From Acidithiobacillus sp. (GTDB lineage Bacteria; Pseudomonadota; Gammaproteobacteria; Acidithiobacillales; Acidithiobacillaceae), in the NCBI GenBank assembly GCA_027365525.1, contig DAHXMJ010000035.1:1-45707 (forward strand): a stretch of 45,707 nucleotides of DNA, given 5' to 3'. The notes below the pieces were generated by a model, which worked only from the letters and a program-made list of their open reading frames with translations, did no database searches and was not told the origin of the DNA. Shown here in pieces: positions 7,506-15,638 of the stretch (its first letter is position 1; each line of letters opens with the position of its first letter). The translations under genes and the position numbers were made by a program.

Positions 7506-8096
7506 ATGTGCCAGCCGGATACAGGAGCAGGTCTGGTTCCCCCGGTGAAAAGAGCGGTAACGGGGCTCATCGCCGCAGGTCTGCTGGCCTCACTGGCGGT
7601 TTCGCCGGTACAGGCAGCAGGGCTGTCCCGGACACCGGCAGCCAGCGCCAGGCATAATCCGTATGGATCCCCGGGAAAACCGCTGGCTGTCACCCGGACC
7701 GTGCGGATTACGGCACTGGATACGCTGCGTTTCAGCCCGGTCCAAATTCAGGTCCACACCGGACAGACTGTACGCTTTCTGATCTACAACAGTGGCCGGC
7801 TGACGCACGAGTTCGTGATTGGAAACCGGGCTGAACAGCAGGCACATGAAGCCCGGATGGAGGCGCACCCAGGCATGAAGATGGCGCGGGAACCCAATGG
7901 CGTGACCATCCCTCCAGGCCATACTGCCACTCTCATCTGGCACTTTCCAGAACATGCCGGAACCGTAGAGTTCGCGTGCCATGAACCTGGGCATTTCAAT
8001 GCGGGGATGGTGGGCCATATCGACATTGTTCCGGCTGGCGGCCATGGGAAACGCCGCGGGAAGAATACGGAGACCGCAGCGCTTCCAGACGGATAA
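7506..8096 (+). CDS. Exported cupredoxin-like blue copper protein
   Basis: The product has 196 residues. The ATG at 7506 is preceded by AGGAGG. An N-terminal Sec signal (hydrophobic GLIAAGLLASLAVSPVQA) is followed by a cupredoxin domain: FSPVQIQVHTGQTVRF, LTHEFVIG, WHFPEHAGTVEFACHEPGHF. H101, C158, H163 and M168 form a complete type 1 copper site (His...Cys-x4-His-x4-Met). The linker rich in His/Met (EQQAHEARMEAHPGMKM) may bind extra copper. It is likely a periplasmic electron carrier or copper-handling protein. It converges with the cytochrome P460 gene, so a shared periplasmic redox role is plausible but unproven. Confidence 0.85.
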   Translation: MCQPDTGAGLVPPVKRAVTGLIAAGLLASLAVSPVQAAGLSRTPAASARHNPYGSPGKPLAVTRTVRITALDTLRFSPVQIQVHTGQTVRFLIYNSGRLTHEFVIGNRAEQQAHEARMEAHPGMKMAREPNGVTIPPGHTATLIWHFPEHAGTVEFACHEPGHFNAGMVGHIDIVPAGGHGKRRGKNTETAALPDG

Positions 8097-8117
8097 GCTC
8101 CCCTCCATGGATCCGTC

Positions 8118-8144
8118 TTTCCGGAGGAGGCTGCCTCCGGGAAA
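8118..8144. terminator. Hairpin between convergent cupredoxin and P460 genes
   Basis: CCGGAGG (8121-8127) pairs with CCTCCGG (8134-8140), flanked by TTT on the left and GAAA on the right. This gives T-rich tails on both strands. It sits between two convergent genes and could serve both. Confidence 0.4.
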
Positions 8145-8198
8145 CCCGAAATGGTTCCGGTCCTGTCCCTTGGGACAGCGATGGAAACGGGGAAATTC

Positions 8199-8801
8199 CT
8201 AATGGACCTCCGCCTGCGGGAATTTCCGGAGCAGGGCAACATACCTGGCGTTCATTTTCTGCCTCGGGAAAAAAGCTGCCCATGTGGACACCGGCAGCAA
8301 TTGTCCCGGCGGGGGTGCAAAAACAAAATCCTGCTGTTTCGCCATCGCATGACAGGAAATGCAGGACTGGATCCTGCCCATGGCCACCGGCCGGCCGTCT
8401 GGCCTGAATGTCGCCATAACCCAGTTGCGGTCAGCCGTATCATAGCCTTTCTGCTTGAGCATAGCGGCAATGCCATTCAGATGCCGGCTGGCACTGAAAT
8501 TTTCCTTGACCAGAAGGCTGCCATCCGGGTATTTCCGTACTTTGAGAATTCCACCCGCCCGGGAAATGGCCCTGGCTGCCCGGGCATTGGCCAGGTCCGC
8601 GGTAAGCGCATCGACGCTGCGCGATCCGGGCTGGAACGGATGGCTTTCCGGCAGGACCGCACGGTCGCGCTGCAGCTTCAGGACCTGCTGCCACAGGGCC
8701 CTGGCAGCAGGAGGCGCAGCGCCTGCGCCGGCAGCTCCCGCCATGCCCATACCGGAGGCCAGGATAGCGCCCATCGCCAGAAAAACCGTCTTTTTCGTCA
8801 T
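8199..8801 (-). CDS. Cytochrome P460 family c-type heme protein
   Basis: The product has 200 residues if started at the ATG at 8801, which has GGAG six bases upstream; an ATG at 8813 is also possible. The signal peptide is MTKKTVFLAMGAILASGMGM followed by an Ala-rich cleavage region. The mature part carries ILKVRKYPDGSLLVKENF and WVMATFRPDGRPVAMG, typical of the P460 fold. C147-I-S-C150-H151 is a classic c-heme binding motif. Family members oxidise hydroxylamine or bind NO; others (cytochrome c'-beta-like) are gas-binding. Whether a Lys cross-link to heme exists cannot be judged here. Periplasmic. Confidence 0.85.
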   Translation of the reverse strand: MTKKTVFLAMGAILASGMGMAGAAGAGAAPPAARALWQQVLKLQRDRAVLPESHPFQPGSRSVDALTADLANARAARAISRAGGILKVRKYPDGSLLVKENFSASRHLNGIAAMLKQKGYDTADRNWVMATFRPDGRPVAMGRIQSCISCHAMAKQQDFVFAPPPGQLLPVSTWAAFFPRQKMNARYVALLRKFPQAEVH

Positions 8802-9127
8802 CCGTTTCTCCATGCCCCTACCGCTCTCCGCCATGGACCAGTGGGCCATTCAGGGACCTGAAAGCCGGGATCAATGAACTGCTCCCGCCAAGACTAGACG
8901 TTTATGGCGTGAGTAGATCCCTCCTGGATGCCAGGCATCGGCGATCTCCCTGGCATTCCTGGATCTGGTGGGTTTCCGTGAAACCTGCCGCCTGCGCGGC
9001 TGAAATCTGGCCTGACAGGTCCCCTCAGGGCAATTCTGGCAGAATTGCCCCAAATCCCGGTCCCATATTGCCCCATTTCCGGAAAGATGGGAGCATCCGC
9101 CAAGGATAACAGGAAAAACGGGAACCC
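8802..9127. other. Divergent promoter region with a 9-bp palindrome
   Basis: About 325 bases lie between the P460 gene (minus) and the membrane-anchored unknown (plus). A perfect inverted repeat GGCAATTCT-ggc-AGAATTGCC lies at 9029-9049, about 80 bases upstream of the latter start. It is a candidate regulator site or small hairpin. No gene is seen. Confidence 0.45.
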
Positions 9128-9613
9128 ATGCAAAAAAAAACCATCATTGTCACCGCCATGAGCGCCGCCCTGGTTGCCGTTGCGGTCTTTTTCCTGCTGT
9201 TCTGGACGCCATACAGTGTCAGCGTAAGAATGGTCAGCGCAAGCCACATTGGTCCCCTGTCCATTCCCGGGATTACGATTCCTGTACTGAAAGTGACCGT
9301 AAAAAACCATGGAACGGGAGATCTCCATGGGGTATGCACCAAGGCCAGCTTCTACAGTGCGAAGACCCGATCCCTGATCGCCAGCGAACAGCAGTGTGCC
9401 GGTGGACCGGTTCTTTCCGGTTCCAGGATCACGCTGGATTATGGCCTGCTCAGTCTGGTCGTGCACATGGGGCTTCACGGTGCTTCAACCGAGAAATTTC
9501 TTGTGGATATTGAGGTCAAAACCCGAAGCCAGCCGTCCTGGAAAACAGCCTACCATGGTACATTCCGGCTGGGACACAGGCGGTCCCGGGGGAATGCGCG
9601 GCAGGATGGCTGA
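9128..9613 (+). CDS. Membrane-anchored protein of unknown function
   Basis: The product has 161 residues. An N-terminal membrane anchor (IIVTAMSAALVAVAVFFLLF) is followed by a soluble beta-rich domain with VLKVTVKNHGTGDLHGVCTK and two cysteines (in HGVCTKASF and SEQQCAGG) that could form a disulfide. The sequence pattern (TVKNHGTGDLHGV) recalls LEA/immunoglobulin-like extracytoplasmic domains. I do not recognise the family. It lies beside the cupredoxin and cytochrome P460 genes and could belong to the same envelope function; that is only positional inference. Confidence 0.65.
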   Translation: MQKKTIIVTAMSAALVAVAVFFLLFWTPYSVSVRMVSASHIGPLSIPGITIPVLKVTVKNHGTGDLHGVCTKASFYSAKTRSLIASEQQCAGGPVLSGSRITLDYGLLSLVVHMGLHGASTEKFLVDIEVKTRSQPSWKTAYHGTFRLGHRRSRGNARQDG

Positions 9614-9673
9614 ACTCCGCCAGGGCACGGCGGCTCCAGTCTGCACCATGATCGCTGCGGGCTGGCCCACAGT

Positions 9674-10453
9674 CTAGCCCACCTGCACGGACAGCATCGA
9701 GAGCGACCAGCCTTCCATGCCCTCTACCGGAAAGCGGATGTTTTCTCCAGGCTGCGCAGCCCCAAGTACATAGAGCAGGGGCAGAAAATGTTCCGGCGTC
9801 GGAACCGAAAGTCCGGCGTCCGGACCCAGTGTCTGGTAGTCCACCACCTGCTGGCTGTCCCCCGCCAGGATCCGTTCCCGGATGCGGTTTTCAAACCGCA
9901 GGGCCCAGTCATAGGGATCACGGCGGTTCCCGCTCCAGTCATAGGTGCGAAGATTGTGCACCACATTGCCACTGCCGGCGATGAGTACTCCCTCTCCCCG
10001 GAGAGGTGCGATTTTTCGGCCCAGTTCATAATGGAAGGCGGCAGGCCGGGTGCTGTCAATCCCAAGCTGCAGAACCGGGATATCCGCTTCTGGATAGACA
10101 TGCCGCAGTACCGACCATGTCCCGTGATCAAGCCCCCAGGAACTGTCCGGAACCACATTCAGGGGAAGAAGGAGTTTCTGTATCTCCTGCGCCAGTTCGG
10201 GATCTCCCGGGGCCCGGTATTCTACCTGGTAGAGTTCTTCAGGGAATCCCCAGAAGTCGTGGATGGTGCGGGGATCAGGAGAAACCGTAATTCCCGTTTC
10301 TGGAACAAACCAGTGGGCGGAAATGCAGAGAACAGCCCTTGGCCGCGGGATTTCCTGCCCAATCCGGTGCCAGGCATCCGTGTAGGTGTTGGAGGTAATG
10401 GCATTCATCGGATTGCCATGACCAAAAAAAATGGTGGGAAGCATAGGATCCAT
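9674..10453 (-). CDS. ygiD: Extradiol dioxygenase, LigB family (YgiD-like)
   Basis: The product has 259 residues, the full length of the DODA/YgiD class. Metal ligands are visible in FFGHGNPMNAI, in CISAHW and in the SSWGLDHGTWSVLRHVYPEA segment. Further family segments are HDFWGFPEELYQVEYRAPGD and GVLIAGSGNVVHNLR. Such enzymes cleave catechol rings (for example 4,5-extradiol cleavage of DOPA) with Zn or Fe; the natural substrate in bacteria is unclear. A second ATG three codons in is an alternative start. It stands alone between two small unlinked genes. Confidence 0.88.
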   Translation of the reverse strand: MDPMLPTIFFGHGNPMNAITSNTYTDAWHRIGQEIPRPRAVLCISAHWFVPETGITVSPDPRTIHDFWGFPEELYQVEYRAPGDPELAQEIQKLLLPLNVVPDSSWGLDHGTWSVLRHVYPEADIPVLQLGIDSTRPAAFHYELGRKIAPLRGEGVLIAGSGNVVHNLRTYDWSGNRRDPYDWALRFENRIRERILAGDSQQVVDYQTLGPDAGLSVPTPEHFLPLLYVLGAAQPGENIRFPVEGMEGWSLSMLSVQVG

Positions 10454-10536
10454 TCCTGGAAGGGACTTCGTATAGAGGGCGGATTTTCCGGGCCTTACCC
10501 TGCTGCCGGACAGGGCGGAAAAATGGCCGGGGGGAA

Positions 10537-10752
10537 TCAGTCCGGAAGTTTCCGGAACCCCTGCCAGTCGTGGAAACGCTCGATCTCTTTCCGCACTCCC
10601 GCTTCTACCGGAGCCCCATGGGACCGTGCCAGAGCCTGATACAGATCTATGGCGGTTTCGGCCAGACGGTCCTGCCCCCGGAGAACAAACACCGGCTCGT
10701 CCTTGCCGATCCCCGGGATATCCAATCTACCGTATTTCCCTGATATGGCCAT
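10537..10752 (-). CDS. Small conserved protein (71 aa), unknown
   Basis: The ATG at 10752 has a perfect AAGGAG site. The product reads MAISGKYGRLDIPGIGKDEP, then VFVLRGQDRLAETAIDLYQA, and ends HDWQGFRKLPD. Small soluble proteins with the DEPVFVLRxQD core are widespread in bacteria, sometimes as phage or plasmid genes, without an assigned role. A two-helix hairpin is likely for the second half. Confidence 0.7.
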   Translation of the reverse strand: MAISGKYGRLDIPGIGKDEPVFVLRGQDRLAETAIDLYQALARSHGAPVEAGVRKEIERFHDWQGFRKLPD

Positions 10753-10872
10753 GGCTGACTCCTTGATTTTTTCCTGCAGAAGGCTTGGGACAACAGCACT
10801 CTTCTAACCTATAGCAGGCCCATACACTTTTTCAAGAAAAAACCAGTCGCGTGGCGTCTCATGGAAATCCCG

Positions 10873-12403
10873 TTACCGGGATCCTGGACGGCGGGATTTC
10901 ATTGCCAGAACAATGAGAAGAACTGCCACAAAAGCTCCCAGAAGAAAAACAAAGGCGTCCAGTATGCCCCGCATCGCAGCCTGTCTTTCGAGCTCCTGCT
11001 CCAGAACCGCCCACCGTACCTGCCCGTGAATGCCTGCCATCCCGAAATAGCGGTACAGGGCAGGAGAAAAAGGATTGACATGCCCCCCCATCTGGTTCCA
11101 CGCGGACTGGGCTTCCTCGGTCATGATGGTAGAGACAAAGGCAATGCCTACGGAACCGCCGAGATTGCGCATCAGGTTGAAGATCCCTGAGCCCTCCGGC
11201 GTCTCGGCCTTGCTGAGTGTACTGAACGCCATGGTGAAAAGGGGGATGGAAACAAGCCCCAGTCCCAGTCCGCGGAAAACCCCGGGCCAGATGATCCAGA
11301 ACGGGCTGATTTCCAGACTGTAGTGGAGGCTGAGCCAGGTACCAAAAGAACCCAGAAGCACGCCGGCAGAAATCATGAGCCTGGGGTTTGCCCCCCGGTT
11401 CAGGAGCCAGCCGGCCATCCACATGGAGAACCACGATCCGATCCCCTGGGGTGCCATGACCAGGCCCGCAGTCTGCGCTTCATACCCCATATAGTTCTGC
11501 AGGTAAATGGGCAGCACCACCATGGTTCCATAGAGGGCCAGGCCAAACAGGCCAATTCCCAGACTGGCCAGCGCCAGGGCGCGGTCCTTCAGAAGGCGCA
11601 GGTTGACAACTGGATGGGCAATTTCCAGGCTGCGCACGACAAAAAGGAAAAGAGCAAGACCTGAAACGACGGAGCTGCCGATGATAAACCGGGAACTGAA
11701 CCAGTTGTCCTGGTCGCCCAGGCTGAGCACCATCTGCATCCCCCCCCAGACCGACCGCCATCCAGAGCAGCCCCAGAAAATCCATGGGCCGGGGCCGGCT
11801 TTTCCGGCCAAAATCGGGAGCGTAAAAAAAGAGCATGACCAGCGCTACTATCCCAACCGGCACGTTGACATAAAAATTCCAGCGCCAGGAAAGATTCTCC
11901 GTCAGGTAGCCCCCAAGCACGGGGCCAACAATGGGACCCAGCATCGTTCCCATTCCAAGGGTCGCCATGGCCACGCCGCGTTTTTCGCGCGGATAGCTTT
12001 CTACGAGTATTGCCTGCCCCACCGGTACCAGAGAGGCTCCAAAGACACCCTGGAAAAAACGCCAGAGCACAATCTCTGTCAGGGTATGCGACTGTCCGCT
12101 CAGCGCCGAGCAGAGAAGGAATCCGGAAACGCTCCAGAGAATGAGGCGACGCTGGCCAAAACGTTCCACGAGAAGGCCCGTCAGGGGAGTGACAATCACC
12201 ATGGCCAGCATGTAGGTGGTCAGTGCCCATGTAATCTGGTTGCTGTTGGCATGGAGGGACCCCTCCATGTGCGGCAGGGCCACATTGACAATCGTAATGT
12301 CGAGTACGTTCAGGATGACGGCTGTCATAACCGCCACCGTGACCGCCAGAAGATGCGGGGAGGCGACCCGGGAATTTTCCTGCTCTTCCCCCACGTCCGC
12401 CAT
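10873..12403 (-). pseudogene. DHA2 MFS drug efflux transporter, frameshifted
   Basis: The product would be a 14-helix EmrB/QacA-type exporter of about 510 residues. The N-terminal part (from 12403) has ILNVLDITIVNVALPHMEGS, motif A GLLVERFGQRR and motif C GTMLGPIVGPVLGGYL. The frame then shifts after LLWMAVGLGG; the second part resumes with MQMVLSLGDQDNWFSS and runs to 10873. The break lies in a run of eight C on the plus strand (11740-11747); seven would restore one frame. The intact paralogue at 20004-21515 has LMAAGLGGLQAVLSLGNQDN at this point. It could be a real +1 mutation, a phase-variable tract or a sequencing error. Confidence 0.85.
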
Positions 12404-12409
12404 GTCGGA

Positions 12410-12720
12410 TCAGGCCTGGGCGGCCAGAACAGGGCAGCAGGCCGGATGGCAGACTGCCCGGGCTACACGGCCCACCAGAAATTTCCGGACTCCACCTGAA
12501 CCACTGCGCCCGATAATGGCCTGGTCCGCCTGCAGGTGCCCTGTCTCCGGAGGAATCACGCCTGCAGCCCTTTTGCCCATAGTACCTGTTTCCAGTATCC
12601 GGATTTCCACCGTGGCCGCAGACAGCGTAGGGCGGTCCATACCAGAAACAGCACCGGTTCCAGAGCCTGTTCCGTGACCCCGCTGCCATCACCTGCCAAA
12701 AAAATGTTGGGGAACAGCAT
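12410..12720 (-). pseudogene. Universal stress protein (UspA family), decayed
   Basis: The start MLFPNIFLAGDGSGVTEQAL matches the N-terminal Usp strand-loop (usually NILVAxDGSxxSxxAL). In another frame the end reads DQAIIGRSGSGGVRKFLVGR, then VARAVCHPACCPVL, the ATP-binding GxxGxxG...GSVA...CPVLV motif. The two parts are in different frames and the middle is too short: about 100 residues in all against roughly 145 in the family. An internal deletion plus frameshift is inferred. It lies just upstream of the frameshifted transporter, so both genes may have decayed together. Confidence 0.7.
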
Positions 12721-13109
12721 GACCACTCTCCTGAAATTGCGCTGGTTCTGCATTTTTCCCGGGCTTTCTGGCAGGCGGCACCATCGGCATCACGATTCCA
12801 CCGGGTAGAAACGGGGATCCTCCCCCATTTCCGCAACTGGGCCAGAGACCGGCATTACCAGCTTCTGGAACAGCCCTTCATCTCCGGTACGGGACTCACC
12901 TCCTGCCTTTTGGAGGAACCAATGTTTTTTCCACTGGACTGCCTGCCGCTTTATCCTGGTCCAGGAAACTGCTGGCGACAAGAAGAATGGAAAAATCGGC
13001 CCTCGGGAATCCCCCCGCAGACCTGAATGTTCCACGGGCGGCACAGACCGTTCCACCATTGCTACACGAAAGACTTGCCACCGTCCCAATTCTCCTTTAG
13101 GGTCAGAAA
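12721..13109. other. Non-coding stretch, no gene supported
   Basis: About 390 bases lie between the decayed Usp gene and the exported protein at 13110. Open frames on the minus strand have no recognisable domain. It may contain further remains of the decayed neighbourhood. Confidence 0.35.
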
Positions 13110-13856
13110 ATGGAATCCTGGGAAAGAGGCAGAAAAAACGTGCTACCGGAAACTGGCGGAATTCCGGTGCGCAGCCCACTTTTCCGCTGGGCCCGCCGGA
13201 CCAGCCTTGTCCTGCTGCTGGCTGCGGCACCTGCCGCATACGCCGTTCCCCGAAATATCACCGCTTCTACCGAGGCGTGCCACTGGCTCTCGCGCAATGC
13301 CCTCCCCATGGCCCCGGCAGACCAGCAGATCTTGTACCAGGCCCGCCGTCTCAGCCACCAGAGCGCTCCGATCTATCTGGTTCCCTCCAGAATTCTGGCA
13401 CATGTGGCCCATATCCCCGGGGCTCCCTATCTGACAGCGATTGCTGGCCGCCAGCGGCAGTGCGTGGCGGTCGCACCCGCCTGGTGGACCCCCCTGCAGC
13501 CGGCAGAGCGGTTATGGCTTGTCCTCGTCGGGGTCGCCAGCCTCGACCATCCCCATACGTACCGCATGATGGTCAAAGGGTCCGGGCATCCGCCATCCGG
13601 CCTTTTTTCCGGTCTGGAACGATGGTGGGGAAAGCGTGCAGCGGAACGGACCATTCTGGATTCGGAAAAACAGGCGGCCTCCTGGCTGTCAGCCTCCGGT
13701 GCAGGAACCGCAGTGGCACGAAGCTCCCTGGAAAAACTGAAAACTGTACCGGGCTTTATCCGCAACCGCTGGCTGCCCCCCTTTTCCCGCCAGATACAGT
13801 CCGTTAGCCTGTCGCTCCCACAGGGACCAGGAACGGGCAGCGGTTCCGCCGGGTAA
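13110..13856 (+). CDS. Exported protein, possible degenerate M48-like peptidase
   Basis: The product has 248 residues and starts at the ATG at 13110, with AGGG about seven bases upstream. An N-terminal signal or anchor (RRTSLVLLLAAAPAAYAVP) is followed by QARRLSHQSAPIYLVPSRIL, then AVAPAWWTPLQPAERLWLVL, then SLDHPHTYR. This order (buried strand, LxPAER helix, LDHP) resembles the region around the HExxH helix of M48 zinc peptidases. However, the HExxH itself is absent: the helix reads AERLWLVLVGVASLDHP. An inactive peptidase-like protein is therefore only a guess. A C-terminal basic tail ends the protein. Confidence 0.55.
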   Translation: MESWERGRKNVLPETGGIPVRSPLFRWARRTSLVLLLAAAPAAYAVPRNITASTEACHWLSRNALPMAPADQQILYQARRLSHQSAPIYLVPSRILAHVAHIPGAPYLTAIAGRQRQCVAVAPAWWTPLQPAERLWLVLVGVASLDHPHTYRMMVKGSGHPPSGLFSGLERWWGKRAAERTILDSEKQAASWLSASGAGTAVARSSLEKLKTVPGFIRNRWLPPFSRQIQSVSLSLPQGPGTGSGSAG

Positions 13857-13933
13857 GACGATTCTGGAAATCCGGAGAAGAACTGCGGCGTGAAAATTCC
13901 GGAAATCACACACATGGCCGGGAACCGGGAGCC

Positions 13934-14824
13934 ATGAACCTGTTCCAGTCCTGGAAACCGGATACACGGGACTATTGCCTTGAACTCGATAGCCTTGATC
14001 CTGTATCGGACCATTGCCGCATGGTGTTCCTGATCGCAACCTGCGAGTTTCCGTTCGATGTAGCGCGTTCGCTTGAGCTGGCGCTGTTCCGGACCTATGC
14101 GGTGCCACGCATTTCCGCCCTGCTCCGCAGCACTGGTGAACTCACCGACCGTACCCGCAAGCGCTATGACGATACGGACCTGCTGCTAAGCGAATTGATC
14201 GAGCACGGTTATGACAGTCCACAGGGGCAGGCTGCCATTGCGAATATCAACCGCCAGCATGCTTCCTACCCGATTCGCAACGAGGACTACCTGTATGTGC
14301 TGTCCACCTTTATCTTCGAACCGGTACGCTGGCTCGAACGTTTCGGACATCGCACCATGTCAGAAAAGGAGCGCCTGGCCTGGTTCATCTTCTGGCGGGC
14401 CATAGGCATGCGCATGGGTATCCGCGATATTCCTGCGGAATACGCCGCACTCGAACATTTCAATCTGTCGTACGAAGCCGAGCGTTTCCGCTTTGCTCCG
14501 TCCAATCGTGACATTGCCGAACGCACGACCGACCTCCTGCTGGGCTTTTTTCTGCCAAGCCCGCTGTTTCGACTTGGCCGTCCGGCCTTGCATGCGCTAC
14601 TGGACCAGCCCCTGCTGACGGCCTTGGGCATTCCTGGCCAGCCTGACTGGCTGTGCCGGCTATTCACCCGGGCATTACGCCTGCGCGGGCGGATTGCGAG
14701 CACCCTGCCCCTACGGCGGAGACCCGTACTGCGAACCCGGATACGGCGGCCTGCCTACCCTGACGGCTACTGCATCCATGATCTGGGGCCACAGCAGGCG
14801 GGGGGACTGGACTGCTCCGGGTAA
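13934..14824 (+). CDS. MpaB-type oxygenase domain protein (DUF2236)
   Basis: The product has 296 residues, and the ATG is preceded by GGGAGCC. The core is DVARSLELALFRTYAVPRIS, HASYPIRNEDYLYVLSTFIF, EPVRWLERFGHRTMSEKERL and WRAIGMRMGIRDIPAEYAAL. These match the DUF2236 / mpaB-rubber oxygenase family, a helical heme-binding fold (the rubber oxygenase Lcp and the fungal MpaB belong here). The likely distal heme region is NINRQHASYPIRNEDY. The bacterial substrate is unknown. The last 40 residues are Arg/Pro-rich and not part of the domain. It is downstream of 13110 by 77 bases on the same strand. Confidence 0.78.
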   Translation: MNLFQSWKPDTRDYCLELDSLDPVSDHCRMVFLIATCEFPFDVARSLELALFRTYAVPRISALLRSTGELTDRTRKRYDDTDLLLSELIEHGYDSPQGQAAIANINRQHASYPIRNEDYLYVLSTFIFEPVRWLERFGHRTMSEKERLAWFIFWRAIGMRMGIRDIPAEYAALEHFNLSYEAERFRFAPSNRDIAERTTDLLLGFFLPSPLFRLGRPALHALLDQPLLTALGIPGQPDWLCRLFTRALRLRGRIASTLPLRRRPVLRTRIRRPAYPDGYCIHDLGPQQAGGLDCSG

Positions 14825-15212
14825 GCACACCCTGAATGAAGACAGGATCCATCCGGACAGTCTTGCCTGGGACAGCCCTCCCGAATATGCCTCCGGAACG
14901 GCTGCCCCGTTCTGCCGGCTGCCAGCGCACTGGTGGGTGGGGTGAAACACCCTGACACAGAAAACCCCGCTTTTCGCGGGGTTATGCCTGTTTTTGGGAC
15001 CTGAAAACCGGTAATTGGTAGTGCAGTTCCACCGTAAAGATAACCCGCCCTCTGACGCTGGCGGACAATCCGTAGGCGGGATTATACGCGACGGGCGCAT
15101 CCGGGGGAGAACCGGACGCCTCCGCACATGTCCCCGCTCCGTGAGGGTATCTCGATCTTGGCTTCTCCCGCCGCACAGCGTTTTCATGGTGTCTCGCAAA
15201 TTCAGGACGACC
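14825..15212. other. Non-coding junction between core genes and the Fic region
   Basis: This stretch contains the strong hairpin at 14963-14983 but no supported gene. Base use shifts around 15000 from the CCTGG/CCGG-rich style of the core genes to a different GC-rich style, which suggests a junction with acquired DNA. Confidence 0.4.
14963..14983. terminator. Strong intrinsic terminator, likely bidirectional
   Basis: AACCCCGC, loop TTTTC, GCGGGGTT: an 8-bp GC-rich stem. On the minus strand it is followed directly by TTTT. On the plus strand a T5 run lies eight bases further on. It can end transcription from the MpaB-type gene (plus) and block read-through from the Fic side (minus). Confidence 0.7.
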
Positions 15213-15638
15213 ATGCGCTACACCATCCCCGAAGCCGCGTGGGACGCCTATTTCAAGCAGAACTGGGAGCAGCCGATGCACATCACCATCGAGCAGGTGC
15301 TGCTCACGGCCTTGCCGCATCTGCTGCAAGCCCAGACGGACGAAGCGCAGGGAAGCCTGTTCGACGAAGACTGGACCTCCGGGCAGGACAACCCGCGTTC
15401 GTTTTTCGATGGTCTGCGGTTCGATCCTCAAACCCGTAATCGAACAGGCCGATCACTTCATACCATACCAGACACCACGACCGCTTCCGTGCTGCTCGAG
15501 GTGCTTGCGTTCGATCAGATCTCGGAAGTGCTGCTTCAGGGTGTTGCGGCTGGCCCCGGTCAACTTGATGGCCTCGGCCATCGTGATACGCCCATGCTCG
15601 CGGGCGAACTCGACGATCTGCAAGGACAGCGCCGGTAG
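15213..15638 (+). CDS. Unknown protein, probably a truncated gene
   Basis: The ATG at 15213 has AGGA eight bases upstream. The first 75 residues look natural: MRYTIPEAAWDAYFKQNWEQ, then a helical PMHITIEQVLLTALPHLLQA, then an acidic stretch with GSLFDEDWTSGQDNP. From about 15440 on, the frame runs antisense through the end of the fic gene (15453-16502) and loses protein-like character. The simplest reading is a gene cut off at a recombination junction, with a run-on tail. Family not recognised. Confidence 0.4.
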   Translation: MRYTIPEAAWDAYFKQNWEQPMHITIEQVLLTALPHLLQAQTDEAQGSLFDEDWTSGQDNPRSFFDGLRFDPQTRNRTGRSLHTIPDTTTASVLLEVLAFDQISEVLLQGVAAGPGQLDGLGHRDTPMLAGELDDLQGQRR

